Shown here: positions 21,701 through 32,558 of the stretch, one piece after another
Numbering within the stretch: the stretch's first letter is position 1
Layout: every line of letters starts with the position of its first letter
From: an uncultured Paraglaciecola sp.
Lineage (GTDB): Bacteria > Pseudomonadota > Gammaproteobacteria > Enterobacterales > Alteromonadaceae
Assembly: GCF_913058035.1 (NCBI RefSeq)
Contig: NZ_CAJXPA010000004.1
Span: 1-64,000 of the forward strand
DNA length: 64,000 bases
Reading direction: 5' to 3'
Translations under genes and position numbers: made by a program
The notes under the pieces: generated by a model
Databases searched by the model: none
Seen by the model: only the letters and a program-made list of their open reading frames with translations
What the model was told of the DNA's origin: nothing

Positions 21701-23228
21701 TTTAGCCCAGCTAATTTTCGACTTGAAACAAGTGAACCCTGATGCGCTAATTTCAGTAAAATTAGTGTCAGAACCAGGAGTAGGTACCATCGCTTGTGGT
21801 GTTGCCAAAGCATATGCTGACTTAATTACTATTTCGGGTAACGACGGCGGCACAGGTGCCAGTCCATTATCTTCAATTAGGTACGCAGGAAGTCCTTGGG
21901 AACTAGGTCTTGCAGAAACTCAGCAAGCCTTAGTAAGTAATGGTTTACGCCACAAGGTGCGGGTGCAAACTGATGGTGGTTTGAAAACCGGTTTAGATGT
22001 TGTTAAAGGCGCTATTTTAGGCGCTGAGAGCTTCGGTTTTGGTACTGGGCCGATGGTTGCTTTAGGTTGTAAATATTTACGTATTTGTCACTTGAATAAC
22101 TGCGCGACAGGTATCGCCACACAAGATAAGAACCTGCGTGATAATTATTTTTCGGGCTTACCTAATATGATAATGAACTACTTTAAGTTTGTTGCTCAAG
22201 AAGTGCGTGAAATTATGGCTTCAATGGGTGTACGTAAATTGGATGACCTCATTGGACGCACTGATTTGTTAAAAATATTAAACGGCGTAACGGCAAAACA
22301 GAACAAGCTAGACCTTAGTCCTATTTTAGCTAAGCCGTTAGCAGGCGACCACACTAAACTCTTTTGTAGTGAAGGTGCTAATGCGCCAATGGATAAAGGC
22401 GACTTGAATCAGTTGCTGTTATCAGACTTAACCACCGCGGTGATAAACAAAACTGGTGGAGTGTTCAATTATCCTATTCGTAATACCGACAGGTCTGTTG
22501 GCGCTATTATCTCTGGTTTAATTGCCAAACATCACGGTAATAAAGGCATGAGTGAAGACCCCATTAAATTGAACTTTACCGGTACCGCTGGGCAAAGTTT
22601 TGGTGTCTGGAATGCTGGCGGTTTAGAAATGACCTTAATAGGTGACGCCAACGATTACGTCGGTAAAGGCATGGCTGACGGTAAACTCGTTATTTATCCA
22701 CCTAAAGGCGTTAGTTTTAAATCAAATGAAAGTGTGATAGCAGGTAACACCTGTTTATATGGCGCAACTGGTGGTAAATTATTTGCTGCAGGCCTAGCTG
22801 GCGAGCGCTTTGCAGTGCGTAACTCTGGTGCCATAGCCGTTGTCGAAGGCATAGGCGATAACGGTTGTGAATACATGACTGGTGGTATTGTGGCAGTGCT
22901 TGGGCGAACGGGTGTAAACTTCGGCGCAGGTATGACAGGCGGCTTTGCATACATTTTGGATGAACAAAATGATATCGAGCAACGCGTAAACGATGAATTA
23001 GTAGAGCTTATGTCTATCGAGGACAAAGTGATTTTGATGGAGCACTTAAGAGGTCTAATCAATCAACATTATGAAGCAACAGGTAGTGAGCATGCTCACA
23101 AAATATTAAGCAACTTTGCCACATATTTACCTAAATTCAGACTGGTTAAGCCAAAAACCAGTGACGTTAAAAATTTACTTGGTCACATAAGTCGGTCTAC
23201 TGCCGAACTTCGTGTTCAAGTACAGTAA
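18762..23228 (+). CDS. gltB: Glutamate synthase large subunit GltB
   Basis: MSLYHPNDSKDN-CGFGLIAHTKGE N-terminal glutaminase Cys; FMN and 3Fe-4S regions (CHLNNCATGIATQ). Longest ORF starts 18741, but GAAGGAG at about 18747-18753 is a Shine-Dalgarno for ATG 18762. Confidence 0.97.
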   Translation: MSLYHPNDSKDNCGFGLIAHTKGEPSHKLVSTAIEGLDRMQHRGGIAADGKTGDGCGLLLQKPDAFFRGIAEQQNWKLGKKYGVGVVFLNQNQALAELAKQVITEELEKETLGVVGWRVVPTDESVLGDLASSCVPQIEQVFVNGPSGWRSQDLERRLFMARRRAEKRLSNDEDFYIASLSSLVTIYKGLVMAGDLPKFYLDLADENMQSAICVFHQRFSTNTLPRWSLAQPFRYLAHNGEINTIRGNRDWAQARTGKFKTPLLPDLADAAPFVNEVGSDSSSLDNMLELFLAGGMDLFRAMRLLVPPAYQNNKTMDEDLKAFYEFNSMHMEPWDGPAGIVLTNGRHAACNLDRNGLRPARYVITKDGLITLASEVGIWDYKQEDVIEKGRVGPGEMLAIDTETGKLWRSNEIDDDLKSRHPYKEWLDKSIRRLTPIEECDAPEIGKRMFDDNMMNTYLKQFNYSYEELEQVVKVLAKDGQEATGSMGDDTPMAVLSGRSRTIYDYFRQQFAQVTNPPIDSLRENHVMSLATCIGREKSVFTETSGYADRVLFDSPIMVYTDLKQLRNYDPEHYYSEVVDLNFPPEEGLKAAINRICNEVEHLVSHKRAAFVILSDRAIKTSRIPIPAAMAVGAVQKRLVDKGLRCDANIVVETASVRDSHHYAVLIGLGATAIYPFLAYEIIEQMCESGHLDMTPMQATVNYRKAINKGLYKIMSKMGISTVASYRSSKLFEAMGINRSVMDICFKGVPSRIQGANFEDFQQDQVNLNRVAWLKRKNVDHGGLLKYVHGGEYHSYNPDVVTTLQKSVLSGDYQDYQKFSTLVNERPTACLRDLLALSPDSEAISIDEVEPAENLYPRFDTAAMSIGSLSPEAHESLAIAMNRLGGNSNSGEGGEDPKRFGNERNSNIKQIASGRFGVTPHYLVNAKILQIKVAQGAKPGEGGQLPGDKVNKYIAELRHSVPGVTLISPPPHHDIYSIEDLAQLIFDLKQVNPDALISVKLVSEPGVGTIACGVAKAYADLITISGNDGGTGASPLSSIRYAGSPWELGLAETQQALVSNGLRHKVRVQTDGGLKTGLDVVKGAILGAESFGFGTGPMVALGCKYLRICHLNNCATGIATQDKNLRDNYFSGLPNMIMNYFKFVAQEVREIMASMGVRKLDDLIGRTDLLKILNGVTAKQNKLDLSPILAKPLAGDHTKLFCSEGANAPMDKGDLNQLLLSDLTTAVINKTGGVFNYPIRNTDRSVGAIISGLIAKHHGNKGMSEDPIKLNFTGTAGQSFGVWNAGGLEMTLIGDANDYVGKGMADGKLVIYPPKGVSFKSNESVIAGNTCLYGATGGKLFAAGLAGERFAVRNSGAIAVVEGIGDNGCEYMTGGIVAVLGRTGVNFGAGMTGGFAYILDEQNDIEQRVNDELVELMSIEDKVILMEHLRGLINQHYEATGSEHAHKILSNFATYLPKFRLVKPKTSDVKNLLGHISRSTAELRVQVQ

Positions 23229-24653
<1,425 letters not shown>

Positions 24654-24678
24654 GCGGTTAGATACATAAGGCAAATAG

Positions 24679-24704
24679 AAAAAAGGGGCTTGTGCCCCTT
24701 TTTT
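24679..24704 (+). terminator. Intrinsic terminator of gltBD
   Basis: AAAAAGGGGCTTGTGCCCCTTTTTT perfect hairpin with T-run. Confidence 0.9.
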
Positions 24705-24734
24705 GATCTTAGGCTAAAAAAGTAAAAGTATTTT

Positions 24735-24843
24735 AAACCACAGATGACAAAGACTGCTTCGCTTCAAAGAGAAAAGATTTATGATTTAAAAAACTAATCA
24801 TATTTTTGTTTTCCCTTTGTGCTCTAACCTGACTCTGTGGTGT
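24735..24843. repeat. Inverted-repeat-bounded noncoding element (REP/MITE-like candidate)
   Basis: ACCACAGA (24737-24744) matches TCTGTGGT (24834-24841); inner ACAAAG (24747-24752) matches CTTTGT (24815-24820). Confidence 0.45.
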
Positions 24844-24851
24844 ATAATTTT

Positions 24852-26018
24852 TTATTTAGTAACGGCAATATCTATCCACACTAATCGATGATCCGATGAA
24901 CTTTGTCGGTCTTTAATTAAACGAAACAAAAAATCATCTGGCTTAGGCCAAAATACGCCACTCCCCGTCACGTTAAGTGAAGTTGAAGGTAAAACATAAT
25001 CAGCTCGCATTGCCCATTCAGCAGTATGTTGTGCCGAATATGGGTTATCAGGCGTATGAACGCTGCCACCTTCACTTTGTGGCACAATTAAGTCATTGAC
25101 TAGCGAATGCTCAAGTAGCCCTTTTATACCTCCCTTAATGCCGTCACCTTCATCTGGCGAGGCATTTAAATCCCCAGCGATAACAAAGTGTTCACCTTTA
25201 AAACCACCTCGTTTTTGATTGTCATCGTAAATATAAGCCGATTGTTCACTGCCAGATAGGTAATCAGTCCAAAAACGTATCTCATCGTGATTACGTTTAC
25301 CATTACGATTTTCTGGACCATCAAATACGGGAGGTGTGGGGTGACTGGCGAGTAAATGAATGGTTTGATTACCAATTTTGATTGGAATGTCCCAATGAGA
25401 CTTAGAAGACAAACGTAGTATCTGCTGAGCTTGTTGGCTGTAATATGGCTTGCCGTTTTCGTCCTTGATAGTTGCCATTAAATTATCTGGCATATCTTTC
25501 CACAGGAAATGTTGAAACGTACGGATTTGGTCGAATTGAATCGGATATTTGCTCAGTACCAACATGCCATAGTGGCCTGGGAATAAGCCGAAGCCAAAGG
25601 CATCGCCTTTAGTGCCAGAAGCAATACCGTCTTTATCTAGATCCAATCCAGAATCAACACCTGTATTGACCGGCGCACTATAGAAATAGGGATAATCAAT
25701 AGGTTTATTATTAGCCTGAGAGAGTGTTAGGTAGTGCTTTATAAATTTTTGTACATCTGTTGCTGATTGTTTTGAATAATCAAATTCATTTAACAAAACA
25801 ATATCAGGTCTTGTTCTCTGAATAATGTCAGCAATATTTTTAATTTGTTTATGTTCACCGCCGCGTAAGTTGCTTTGCAACTCATCACCTGCTGGCGTCT
25901 GCTCCTGTTCAACATAATTTGTAGCTTCCATACTGGCATTAAACGTGGCAATTCGAATACTTTGGCTATTTGACGACATGCTGAACACCGTTAACATAAA
26001 GATAATAAATTTATGCAT
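24852..26018 (-). CDS. Secreted endonuclease/exonuclease/phosphatase (EEP) family hydrolase
   Basis: Signal peptide MHKFIIFMLTVFSMSSNSQS; EEP motifs IRIATFNASME, VLLNEFD, HFVIAGDLNASPDEG, SSDHRLVWIDI. Confidence 0.85.
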   Translation of the reverse strand: MHKFIIFMLTVFSMSSNSQSIRIATFNASMEATNYVEQEQTPAGDELQSNLRGGEHKQIKNIADIIQRTRPDIVLLNEFDYSKQSATDVQKFIKHYLTLSQANNKPIDYPYFYSAPVNTGVDSGLDLDKDGIASGTKGDAFGFGLFPGHYGMLVLSKYPIQFDQIRTFQHFLWKDMPDNLMATIKDENGKPYYSQQAQQILRLSSKSHWDIPIKIGNQTIHLLASHPTPPVFDGPENRNGKRNHDEIRFWTDYLSGSEQSAYIYDDNQKRGGFKGEHFVIAGDLNASPDEGDGIKGGIKGLLEHSLVNDLIVPQSEGGSVHTPDNPYSAQHTAEWAMRADYVLPSTSLNVTGSGVFWPKPDDFLFRLIKDRQSSSDHRLVWIDIAVTK

Positions 26019-26043
26019 CGTTAACCTTTTGGGAATTGCAAAA

Positions 26044-26070
26044 AAAAGCCGATCATAAAGATCGGCTTTT
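26044..26070. terminator. Intrinsic terminator (bidirectional appearance) between TonB receptor and EEP gene
   Basis: AAAAGCCGATC ATAAA GATCGGCTTTT. Confidence 0.75.
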
Positions 26071-26099
26071 AAAGTGACTAATTATTTATTAAATAATCA

Positions 26100-29000
26100 T
26101 TAAAATTCGTATTTCAAACCAAGTTGAACCTGCCAAACAGACTGCTGACGTACTCGTAAGTTCTCAATACTTCTGATACTGTTCAATCCAAAATACTCGT
26201 ATTGTCCGTCGACGATCTTAGCCGAAACAACATCGCGCTCGTATTCATATTCAGTAACCTCAACACGACCCCAGTCAGAGTTCAGAAGGTTACCAAAGTT
26301 CTCAATATCAAAGAACAAATTAAAGGTGTGCTCTTTATTAAAGGCTGGGAGCTCTTGCTGGATACGAATATCCACAATAGTTGACCAAGCAGAGTTATCA
26401 TTGTTACGTGGAGCGATGCCACCCGCATACTGTGCTAGCTCTGAACTATTAATGTAATCAAAGAACGCTTGTTGCGCAGCAGCATCACCCTCGAATGAAG
26501 TCGAAGCAAAAATCGGATCATTCGGTCCACTTGGAACGTAAAGTAAGTGACCGGCGTCATCATTACGGCTTTCACGTGCACATTTACCGCCACCTATATC
26601 AAGCACACAGGCATTGTTTTCACTGAAAGTATAGCTGTAAGGTTGACCAGTACGACGCGTCATGAACATTGATACCTTGGTTTCGTAACCAGCGATGAAC
26701 TCTTTTTTCCAATTAGCGCGGATCTTAAACAGGTGCTCAGTTTGGAAACTTGACGTACCCTCACGTGGGGACTGGCGATCATATGCAGCAAAATCAGAGT
26801 AGTTAGATGTCGCTGTTGACGATGTGCCGTAACCGATATCTTCAACATCTGAATAAGTATAGCTAGAGAACATGTCGAACGAACCGTAATCAGTATCCCA
26901 ATCGTTAGTTGCTGATAGCGCATATAACTTACTATCACCACCGCCGTTAAATGAGCCAACAATGAGGGCTTCAGGTCCATCGCTACAGTCATAGACACCA
27001 CGTCCATCTGGTGATGTCGCTACTGGATTTTCACAACGTTGGTCATACCAATAAGTTGCATTATCTAGCTTGTTGTAGAGGAAATCTGCAGATAATAACC
27101 AACCTTCACCCACAACCGGAAGGTCGGCATAGTAAGCTGCGCCAAGACTGATTTTCATTGTGGTTGGAATTTCGAACGATGGATTCAGTGCATTAACCCC
27201 ACCATCTGGCGCTTCGTTTGCTAGTGATGCAAGCACATCTTGCGGAATGTACTGACCCGTTGCCGCGTCAGGAGAAGTGGGTACTAAAATAGTTCCAAAA
27301 GCGTTAGAGCCGTCAGAAATCACACCATCGTTAGAATAGCTATTTGAAAGCCAAACTCCGGGTGAGCCACCAGAAAAACGACCAATTCCACCACGGACAG
27401 TCAGGTCATCTGTAGCAAACCATTTGAAAGAAATTCGTGGAAGAAACACATCCAAACCATCTATATCTGTTGTGTTGGAATAACCATAACGGTCGTTAAA
27501 GTTTTGATTGTCGCGGATTGAACCTTCAGACTCGTACCAATCATAACGGATACCCGCATCAATGCTCAGGTCTGAATTGACATCCCACGAATCCTGTATA
27601 TAAAGAGAGTTTGAATTATAACCCCAAATAGCACGTAGATCGTTTTCATTGTTAGAGACAGCATTATCATACAATAGTCCAGAAGCAGTGGCGTTAGCCA
27701 GATCAGCAATACTGTCAAAAAGGTAAGAGCCTTCCGAATTTTGAGCAAACAAGTTATCTATATCAACTTCTTCTCTCTCGAAACCGCCTTTGATTATATG
27801 GTCGCCGACTGCGTATGTAGCCAAAAATTTGTACTGTAAGAACTCTTGGTCGAGTGAATTACCATGACGGAAACGGTCTGGACCGATCGAAAGATAGTTT
27901 TCATCACCATCAAGTTCACGCAAAAATACCGCAAAATTAGGGAATTCAGCACCATTCAAAGAGTCCTGACCTGTAGCTTGTGTAGTACTTGCAATCTTAA
28001 TTTGGGTCGAAAAGTTTTCTGTCCAGTCAGAAAATACGTGACCGATAAAACTCTCTACTTTTTCTGAGCGATCATACCAAGTAGAAGATGCACCGAGAAC
28101 ATTGTCTGACGCTAAAAAATTATTACCGTTTTGCTCATTAATGGCGTTTCCTTCCGTCCTGAGGTACGTGAATTTTGCACGGTGGTCTTTACTAATGTTC
28201 CAGTCTATGTTGGCAAGGATTTTTTCATCTTCGGCAGGGCCTATGTTAAAACCACCAATGTCGAAGCCCCAAAGGTCCGAAACAATCTGACCAACTTGAG
28301 CCACATCATCAAGTGTAATACCTGGTTCTTCGTTAAGAGCACCTGAACCTACTGGACCATCGTCAAGAGGAGCAACTTCCTCAAACTTGTCGTAAGCAAT
28401 GAAGAAGAAAAGCTTATCTTTTATTAATGGACCACCAAGTGTTCCAACAAAAGTATCTTCTTCAAAAGTAAGATTGAAGTCGTCGTCACCGTTTTTATCG
28501 CCACTCAAAGAGTCGCTTGTATTATAGTAGCCAATTGACCCTTTGAATTCGTTGGTACCAGATTTAGTAACGGCATTAATAGTACCGCCAGTGAAGCCGT
28601 TATATTCAACATCAAAAGGCGCGGTCTGAACTGAAAGAGATTCGATAGCATCAAAAGAGATCGGGGAACCCTGCGTTGGGTAACCATTTGCATTTAGACC
28701 AAAACGGTCGTTTAAAGCAACACCGTCTACCGTTAACGAGTTAAAGCGACTGTTTGCACCCGCGATAGTTAATGACTTATCTCCATCACTCGAAACGTTT
28801 ACTGAAGCAAACGGATTAAGCTGAGCTGCGTCTGTGATATCGCGATCAATCGAAGTCACTTCACCTAGTGCTTCGAGCCCAAGGTTAGTGCTTAGCCCGT
28901 CATTCGAGAAACCAGCCACTGCACTTGCACTGCCCGTTATTTGGATCACTTCCGTATTGCTTGTCGCCTGAACGGTAACAGGAAGAGCGAACGCTTGGTC

Positions 29001-29309
29001 GAGCGATAGATAAAGGTCATCATATTGCACAGGAGCGAACTCGCCGCCACTGATCTTAACTGAGTAAGGACCACCAACACGCAGGCCGCGTGCAGAAAAT
29101 ACACCATTTGCATTTGTTGTCGCAGTTGACACAGTCCCGGATGGTGTATGTGTAATAGTTACAATCGCTCCAGAAAAAATAGTTCCTGTTTCAGTTGCAA
29201 CATTACCGCGGATAGAGGAAGTAGTTGATTGCGCCATTACCGCAGACGATAGTCCTACCGACATAGCGACTGCAATCGCTATGCGATTGAGTTTTTTTGT
29301 TTTAAACAT
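26100..29309 (-). CDS. Oar-like TonB-dependent receptor with N-terminal carboxypeptidase-regulatory-like domain
   Basis: Signal peptide, TSSIRGNVATETGTIFSGAIVTITHTPSGTVSTATTNANGVFSARGL, plug (FNSLTVDGVALNDRFG), long beta-barrel ending QVQLGLKYEF. Confidence 0.9.
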   Translation of the reverse strand: MFKTKKLNRIAIAVAMSVGLSSAVMAQSTTSSIRGNVATETGTIFSGAIVTITHTPSGTVSTATTNANGVFSARGLRVGGPYSVKISGGEFAPVQYDDLYLSLDQAFALPVTVQATSNTEVIQITGSASAVAGFSNDGLSTNLGLEALGEVTSIDRDITDAAQLNPFASVNVSSDGDKSLTIAGANSRFNSLTVDGVALNDRFGLNANGYPTQGSPISFDAIESLSVQTAPFDVEYNGFTGGTINAVTKSGTNEFKGSIGYYNTSDSLSGDKNGDDDFNLTFEEDTFVGTLGGPLIKDKLFFFIAYDKFEEVAPLDDGPVGSGALNEEPGITLDDVAQVGQIVSDLWGFDIGGFNIGPAEDEKILANIDWNISKDHRAKFTYLRTEGNAINEQNGNNFLASDNVLGASSTWYDRSEKVESFIGHVFSDWTENFSTQIKIASTTQATGQDSLNGAEFPNFAVFLRELDGDENYLSIGPDRFRHGNSLDQEFLQYKFLATYAVGDHIIKGGFEREEVDIDNLFAQNSEGSYLFDSIADLANATASGLLYDNAVSNNENDLRAIWGYNSNSLYIQDSWDVNSDLSIDAGIRYDWYESEGSIRDNQNFNDRYGYSNTTDIDGLDVFLPRISFKWFATDDLTVRGGIGRFSGGSPGVWLSNSYSNDGVISDGSNAFGTILVPTSPDAATGQYIPQDVLASLANEAPDGGVNALNPSFEIPTTMKISLGAAYYADLPVVGEGWLLSADFLYNKLDNATYWYDQRCENPVATSPDGRGVYDCSDGPEALIVGSFNGGGDSKLYALSATNDWDTDYGSFDMFSSYTYSDVEDIGYGTSSTATSNYSDFAAYDRQSPREGTSSFQTEHLFKIRANWKKEFIAGYETKVSMFMTRRTGQPYSYTFSENNACVLDIGGGKCARESRNDDAGHLLYVPSGPNDPIFASTSFEGDAAAQQAFFDYINSSELAQYAGGIAPRNNDNSAWSTIVDIRIQQELPAFNKEHTFNLFFDIENFGNLLNSDWGRVEVTEYEYERDVVSAKIVDGQYEYFGLNSIRSIENLRVRQQSVWQVQLGLKYEF

Positions 29310-29667
29310 TATGTGTTTCCTAAGTTTTATATGTTCTGAAAGTATGATCAGAACTATTGTATGTACAGAATGCCAAAAGGCAATGCCGATGGCTTGGTTG
29401 ATCGATTCAATTCGACTTCTCTTTCCGTTAGCTGCAAGTTTAACAGAATAATTATGACACTTTTATTGCAGGCATAGTAGTTATGCCGTAATTTCATCAA
29501 ACTGTCTTACTTATGAAGCCAAAACATACAACTTATCGGCATGTTTTAACAAAAAGGCAACAAACCTGACCAATGAGTCAGGTATAAAAATCTACATTGT
29601 GAACTGACTTTTAGCAAGTTCGCTGGTATCTTTCCTACCAATTAATTTCTTGATAAAACGGTTTGGT

Positions 29668-30291
29668 ATGTCTACCCCTTTAGTTATTGCCATTTCAGGC
29701 GCATCTGGTTCTGGTAAGTCTTTGTTTACTGAGAATTTATTAAAAGAGTTCTCTGAAGAAGGCAAACCCGTTCAGATTCTACGAGAAGATCATTATTATC
29801 GTTCTCAAGACCATCTACCAATGGTTGAACGAGAAAAAAATAATTATGACCACCCAAAAGCATTTGAACATGAGTTATTAGTCGAACATTTGAAAGCGTT
29901 GAAAAGCTGGAAGTCTATTGAGTACCCTCAGTATTGTTATAAAACACATACTCGCCTTGAAAAGACAGAAACATTAATTTCAGCACCCGTAATTATTATT
30001 GAGGGCATTATGTTGTTGGCTAATGATGCTCTACAACCCTTATTTGATATAAAAATATTTGTTGATACACCCCTAGATATTTGTTTACTTCGTCGTATGA
30101 AAAGAGATATTGCTGAAAGAGGTCGTACCTTAGAGTCTGTAGCCAAACAATATGAGTCAACTGTTAAACCTATGTATCACCAGTTCATTTCTCCTAGCCG
30201 CTTTACTGCTGATGTAATTGTCACGCAAGGCGGTAAAAACCGGATTGCACTTGATGTAATAAAATCTCACATTCAGCAAAGCCTGCTGTAA
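29668..30291 (+). CDS. udk: Uridine kinase
   Basis: ISGASGSGKSLFTENLL P-loop, EDHYYRSQDHL, EGIMLL; ATG at 29668 preferred over TTG at 29650. Confidence 0.9.
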   Translation: MSTPLVIAISGASGSGKSLFTENLLKEFSEEGKPVQILREDHYYRSQDHLPMVEREKNNYDHPKAFEHELLVEHLKALKSWKSIEYPQYCYKTHTRLEKTETLISAPVIIIEGIMLLANDALQPLFDIKIFVDTPLDICLLRRMKRDIAERGRTLESVAKQYESTVKPMYHQFISPSRFTADVIVTQGGKNRIALDVIKSHIQQSLL

Positions 30292-30339
30292 ATCAGCAGA
30301 ATCTTATAGATAACTAATAAAAATAAAAAAGGAAATCAT

Positions 30340-31548
30340 ATGGTTAGTCTAATAGGCGTAGCTCTAATGCTAGTTATCGCATTTACGTTTTCGTCTCACA
30401 AAAAGTCGATTAACTGGCGTACTGTAGGTGGTGCGTTTGCTATTCAGGCATTAGTAGGTGCATTGGTATTGTATTTCCCCCCAGGAATACAATTTTTGTT
30501 AGCGTTAACCGGTTATGTCGAAAATATTATTAGCTATAGCCAGGATGGTATTACCTTCATTTTTGGTCCGTTAGGTAACAAATCGATGGGTTTTATCTTC
30601 GCTTTTAATGTGTTGCCGGTGATTGTATTTTTCTCTTCGCTGATTACAGTTCTGTATCACCTGAAAATAATGAATGTGATTATTCGTGTAATAGGCGGTT
30701 TCTTGCAGTTTTTCTTAAAAACTAGTCGACCAGAATCAATGTCTGCTGCTGCAAATATTTTTGTTGGCCAGACTGAAGCGCCATTGGTTATTAAACCCTA
30801 TATTCCTAATCTTACTCGTTCTGAACTTTTTGCTGTCATGGTGGGTGGTTTAGCCTCTATTGCAGGCTCAGTTATGGCTGGGTATGCAAGCATGGGAGTT
30901 GAAATAGAATACTTACTGGCAGCGAGTTTTATGGCGGCACCAGGTGGTTTATTGATGGCTAAAATTATTATCCCTGAAACAGAAGAAGCAAAAAATGAAT
31001 TAACTGAGCAGGAACAGCTAGACAATCAGTACGCCAATATTTTTGATGCCGCGGCAACTGGTGCAGCTAATGGTTTGCACTTGGCATTAAATGTTGGCGC
31101 AATGTTATTAGCATTTATTGGTTTAATCGCTCTACTGAATGGAATCATTGGCTGGGGTGGCGGCTTGTTCGGAGCAGAAAATTTAAGTTTTGAAGTAATA
31201 TTAGGCTACGTATTTCAGCCGATTGCTTGGACCTTAGGAGTGCCATGGAGTGAAGCCAATGTTGCTGGTAGTTTTCTCGGTCAAAAAATAGTGGTTAACG
31301 AGTTTGTCGCATATTTAGACTTCTTAAAATATCAAAGTGAATTATCACCGCAAACACAAGCAATCGTCATATTTGCCCTTTGTGGATTTGCAAACTTTTC
31401 GTCTATTGCCATATTAATGGGTGGAATAGGTGCTATGGCACCCACTAGGCGTAAAGAAATTGCTCAATTGGGTTTAAAAACAGTATTAGCGGCTACATTA
31501 GCCAATTTAATGAGTGCAGCTTTAGCAGGGTTCTACCTCAGCCTTTAA
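30340..31548 (+). CDS. NupC/CNT-family concentrative nucleoside transporter
   Basis: CNT motifs: [75 protein letters not shown]. Confidence 0.93.
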   Translation: MVSLIGVALMLVIAFTFSSHKKSINWRTVGGAFAIQALVGALVLYFPPGIQFLLALTGYVENIISYSQDGITFIFGPLGNKSMGFIFAFNVLPVIVFFSSLITVLYHLKIMNVIIRVIGGFLQFFLKTSRPESMSAAANIFVGQTEAPLVIKPYIPNLTRSELFAVMVGGLASIAGSVMAGYASMGVEIEYLLAASFMAAPGGLLMAKIIIPETEEAKNELTEQEQLDNQYANIFDAAATGAANGLHLALNVGAMLLAFIGLIALLNGIIGWGGGLFGAENLSFEVILGYVFQPIAWTLGVPWSEANVAGSFLGQKIVVNEFVAYLDFLKYQSELSPQTQAIVIFALCGFANFSSIAILMGGIGAMAPTRRKEIAQLGLKTVLAATLANLMSAALAGFYLSL

Positions 31549-31571
31549 ACAGAAAGATAAGTAGGGAGAAA

Positions 31572-32417
31572 ATGATGATGGAATTAGTAGCAGTAGATTA
31601 CAAGGCACCTAATGCAGATAAACTTTTTGTAGAATCTTTACACAAAACTGGATTTGGTGTATTGAAAAATCACCCCATTAGTCAAGATAGGGTCAGTAGT
31701 ATTTATGACCGCTGGCAAGCTTTTTTTAATAGCGAAGAAAAAAATCAATTCATCTTCAATAAAGATACACATGATGGATTTTTTTCCACCGAAATATCAG
31801 AGACAGCGAAAGGCTTTAAAAAGAAGGATATTAAAGAATATTTTCACTTTTATCCTTGGGGGCGCTGCCCAGAGACGTTAAAACAAGAAATAGCAGATTA
31901 TTACCGAGATACCAATTCATTGGCTTCAGAGCTGCTCGCATGGGTTGAGAAGTATTCACCCGCACAAGTGTCAGCAAAATACACTCAATCTCTATCAAGC
32001 ATGGTGACTGATAGTAAACAGACAATGCTCCGTATTTTGCATTATCCGCCTCTAGATGGTTCTGAAGAGCCGGATGCAATTCGTGCAGCGGCCCATGAAG
32101 ATATTAACTTGCTCACATTATTACCATCGTCCAATGAACCAGGTTTACAGGTAAAAGGTACCGGTGATTCATGGATAGATGTGCCCTGTGATTTTGGTAA
32201 CTTAATCGTTAATATTGGCGATATGCTTCAAGAAGCATCAGGCGGGTATTTTCCATCAACTACCCACAGGGTTGTTAATCCGCAGGGAAGCGATCTCAAA
32301 AAAGCGCGGGTTTCCTTGCCTCTGTTTTTGCATCCTAATCCAGAAGTTGTGTTGTCTGAAAGATATACAGCTAAGAGTTACCTGAAAGAGCGACTTGAAG
32401 AGTTAGGTGTCGCCTGA
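31572..32417 (+). CDS. 2-oxoglutarate/Fe(II)-dependent dioxygenase, isopenicillin-N-synthase-like
   Basis: HED Fe ligand (AAAHEDINLLTLL), distal His (TTHRVVNP), 2OG-binding Arg-x-Ser (RVSLPLFL). Confidence 0.88.
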   Translation: MMMELVAVDYKAPNADKLFVESLHKTGFGVLKNHPISQDRVSSIYDRWQAFFNSEEKNQFIFNKDTHDGFFSTEISETAKGFKKKDIKEYFHFYPWGRCPETLKQEIADYYRDTNSLASELLAWVEKYSPAQVSAKYTQSLSSMVTDSKQTMLRILHYPPLDGSEEPDAIRAAAHEDINLLTLLPSSNEPGLQVKGTGDSWIDVPCDFGNLIVNIGDMLQEASGGYFPSTTHRVVNPQGSDLKKARVSLPLFLHPNPEVVLSERYTAKSYLKERLEELGVA

Positions 32418-32439
32418 TCTGAAATCTTTAGACGTGTGG

Positions 32440-32466
32440 CCGCCTGTAATAATATTCAGGCGGTTT
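32440..32466 (+). terminator. Putative terminator after the 2OG oxygenase gene
   Basis: CCGCCTG taataatatt CAGGCGG TTT. Confidence 0.6.
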
Positions 32467-32558
32467 GAAAAGTGAAAATATTAAGACTCTGGTTATTATT
32501 ACCGACACTTGCCTTTGTTTTTTGTAAACATTTGTGGACGATAATATCAAAAAAACAC

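Noticed and set aside
22694-23062. Several minus-strand ORFs over 60 aa within gltB (also within gltD, arcB and the TonB receptor)
   Set aside because: Antisense shadow ORFs inside confidently identified genes, low-complexity translations, no RBS support.
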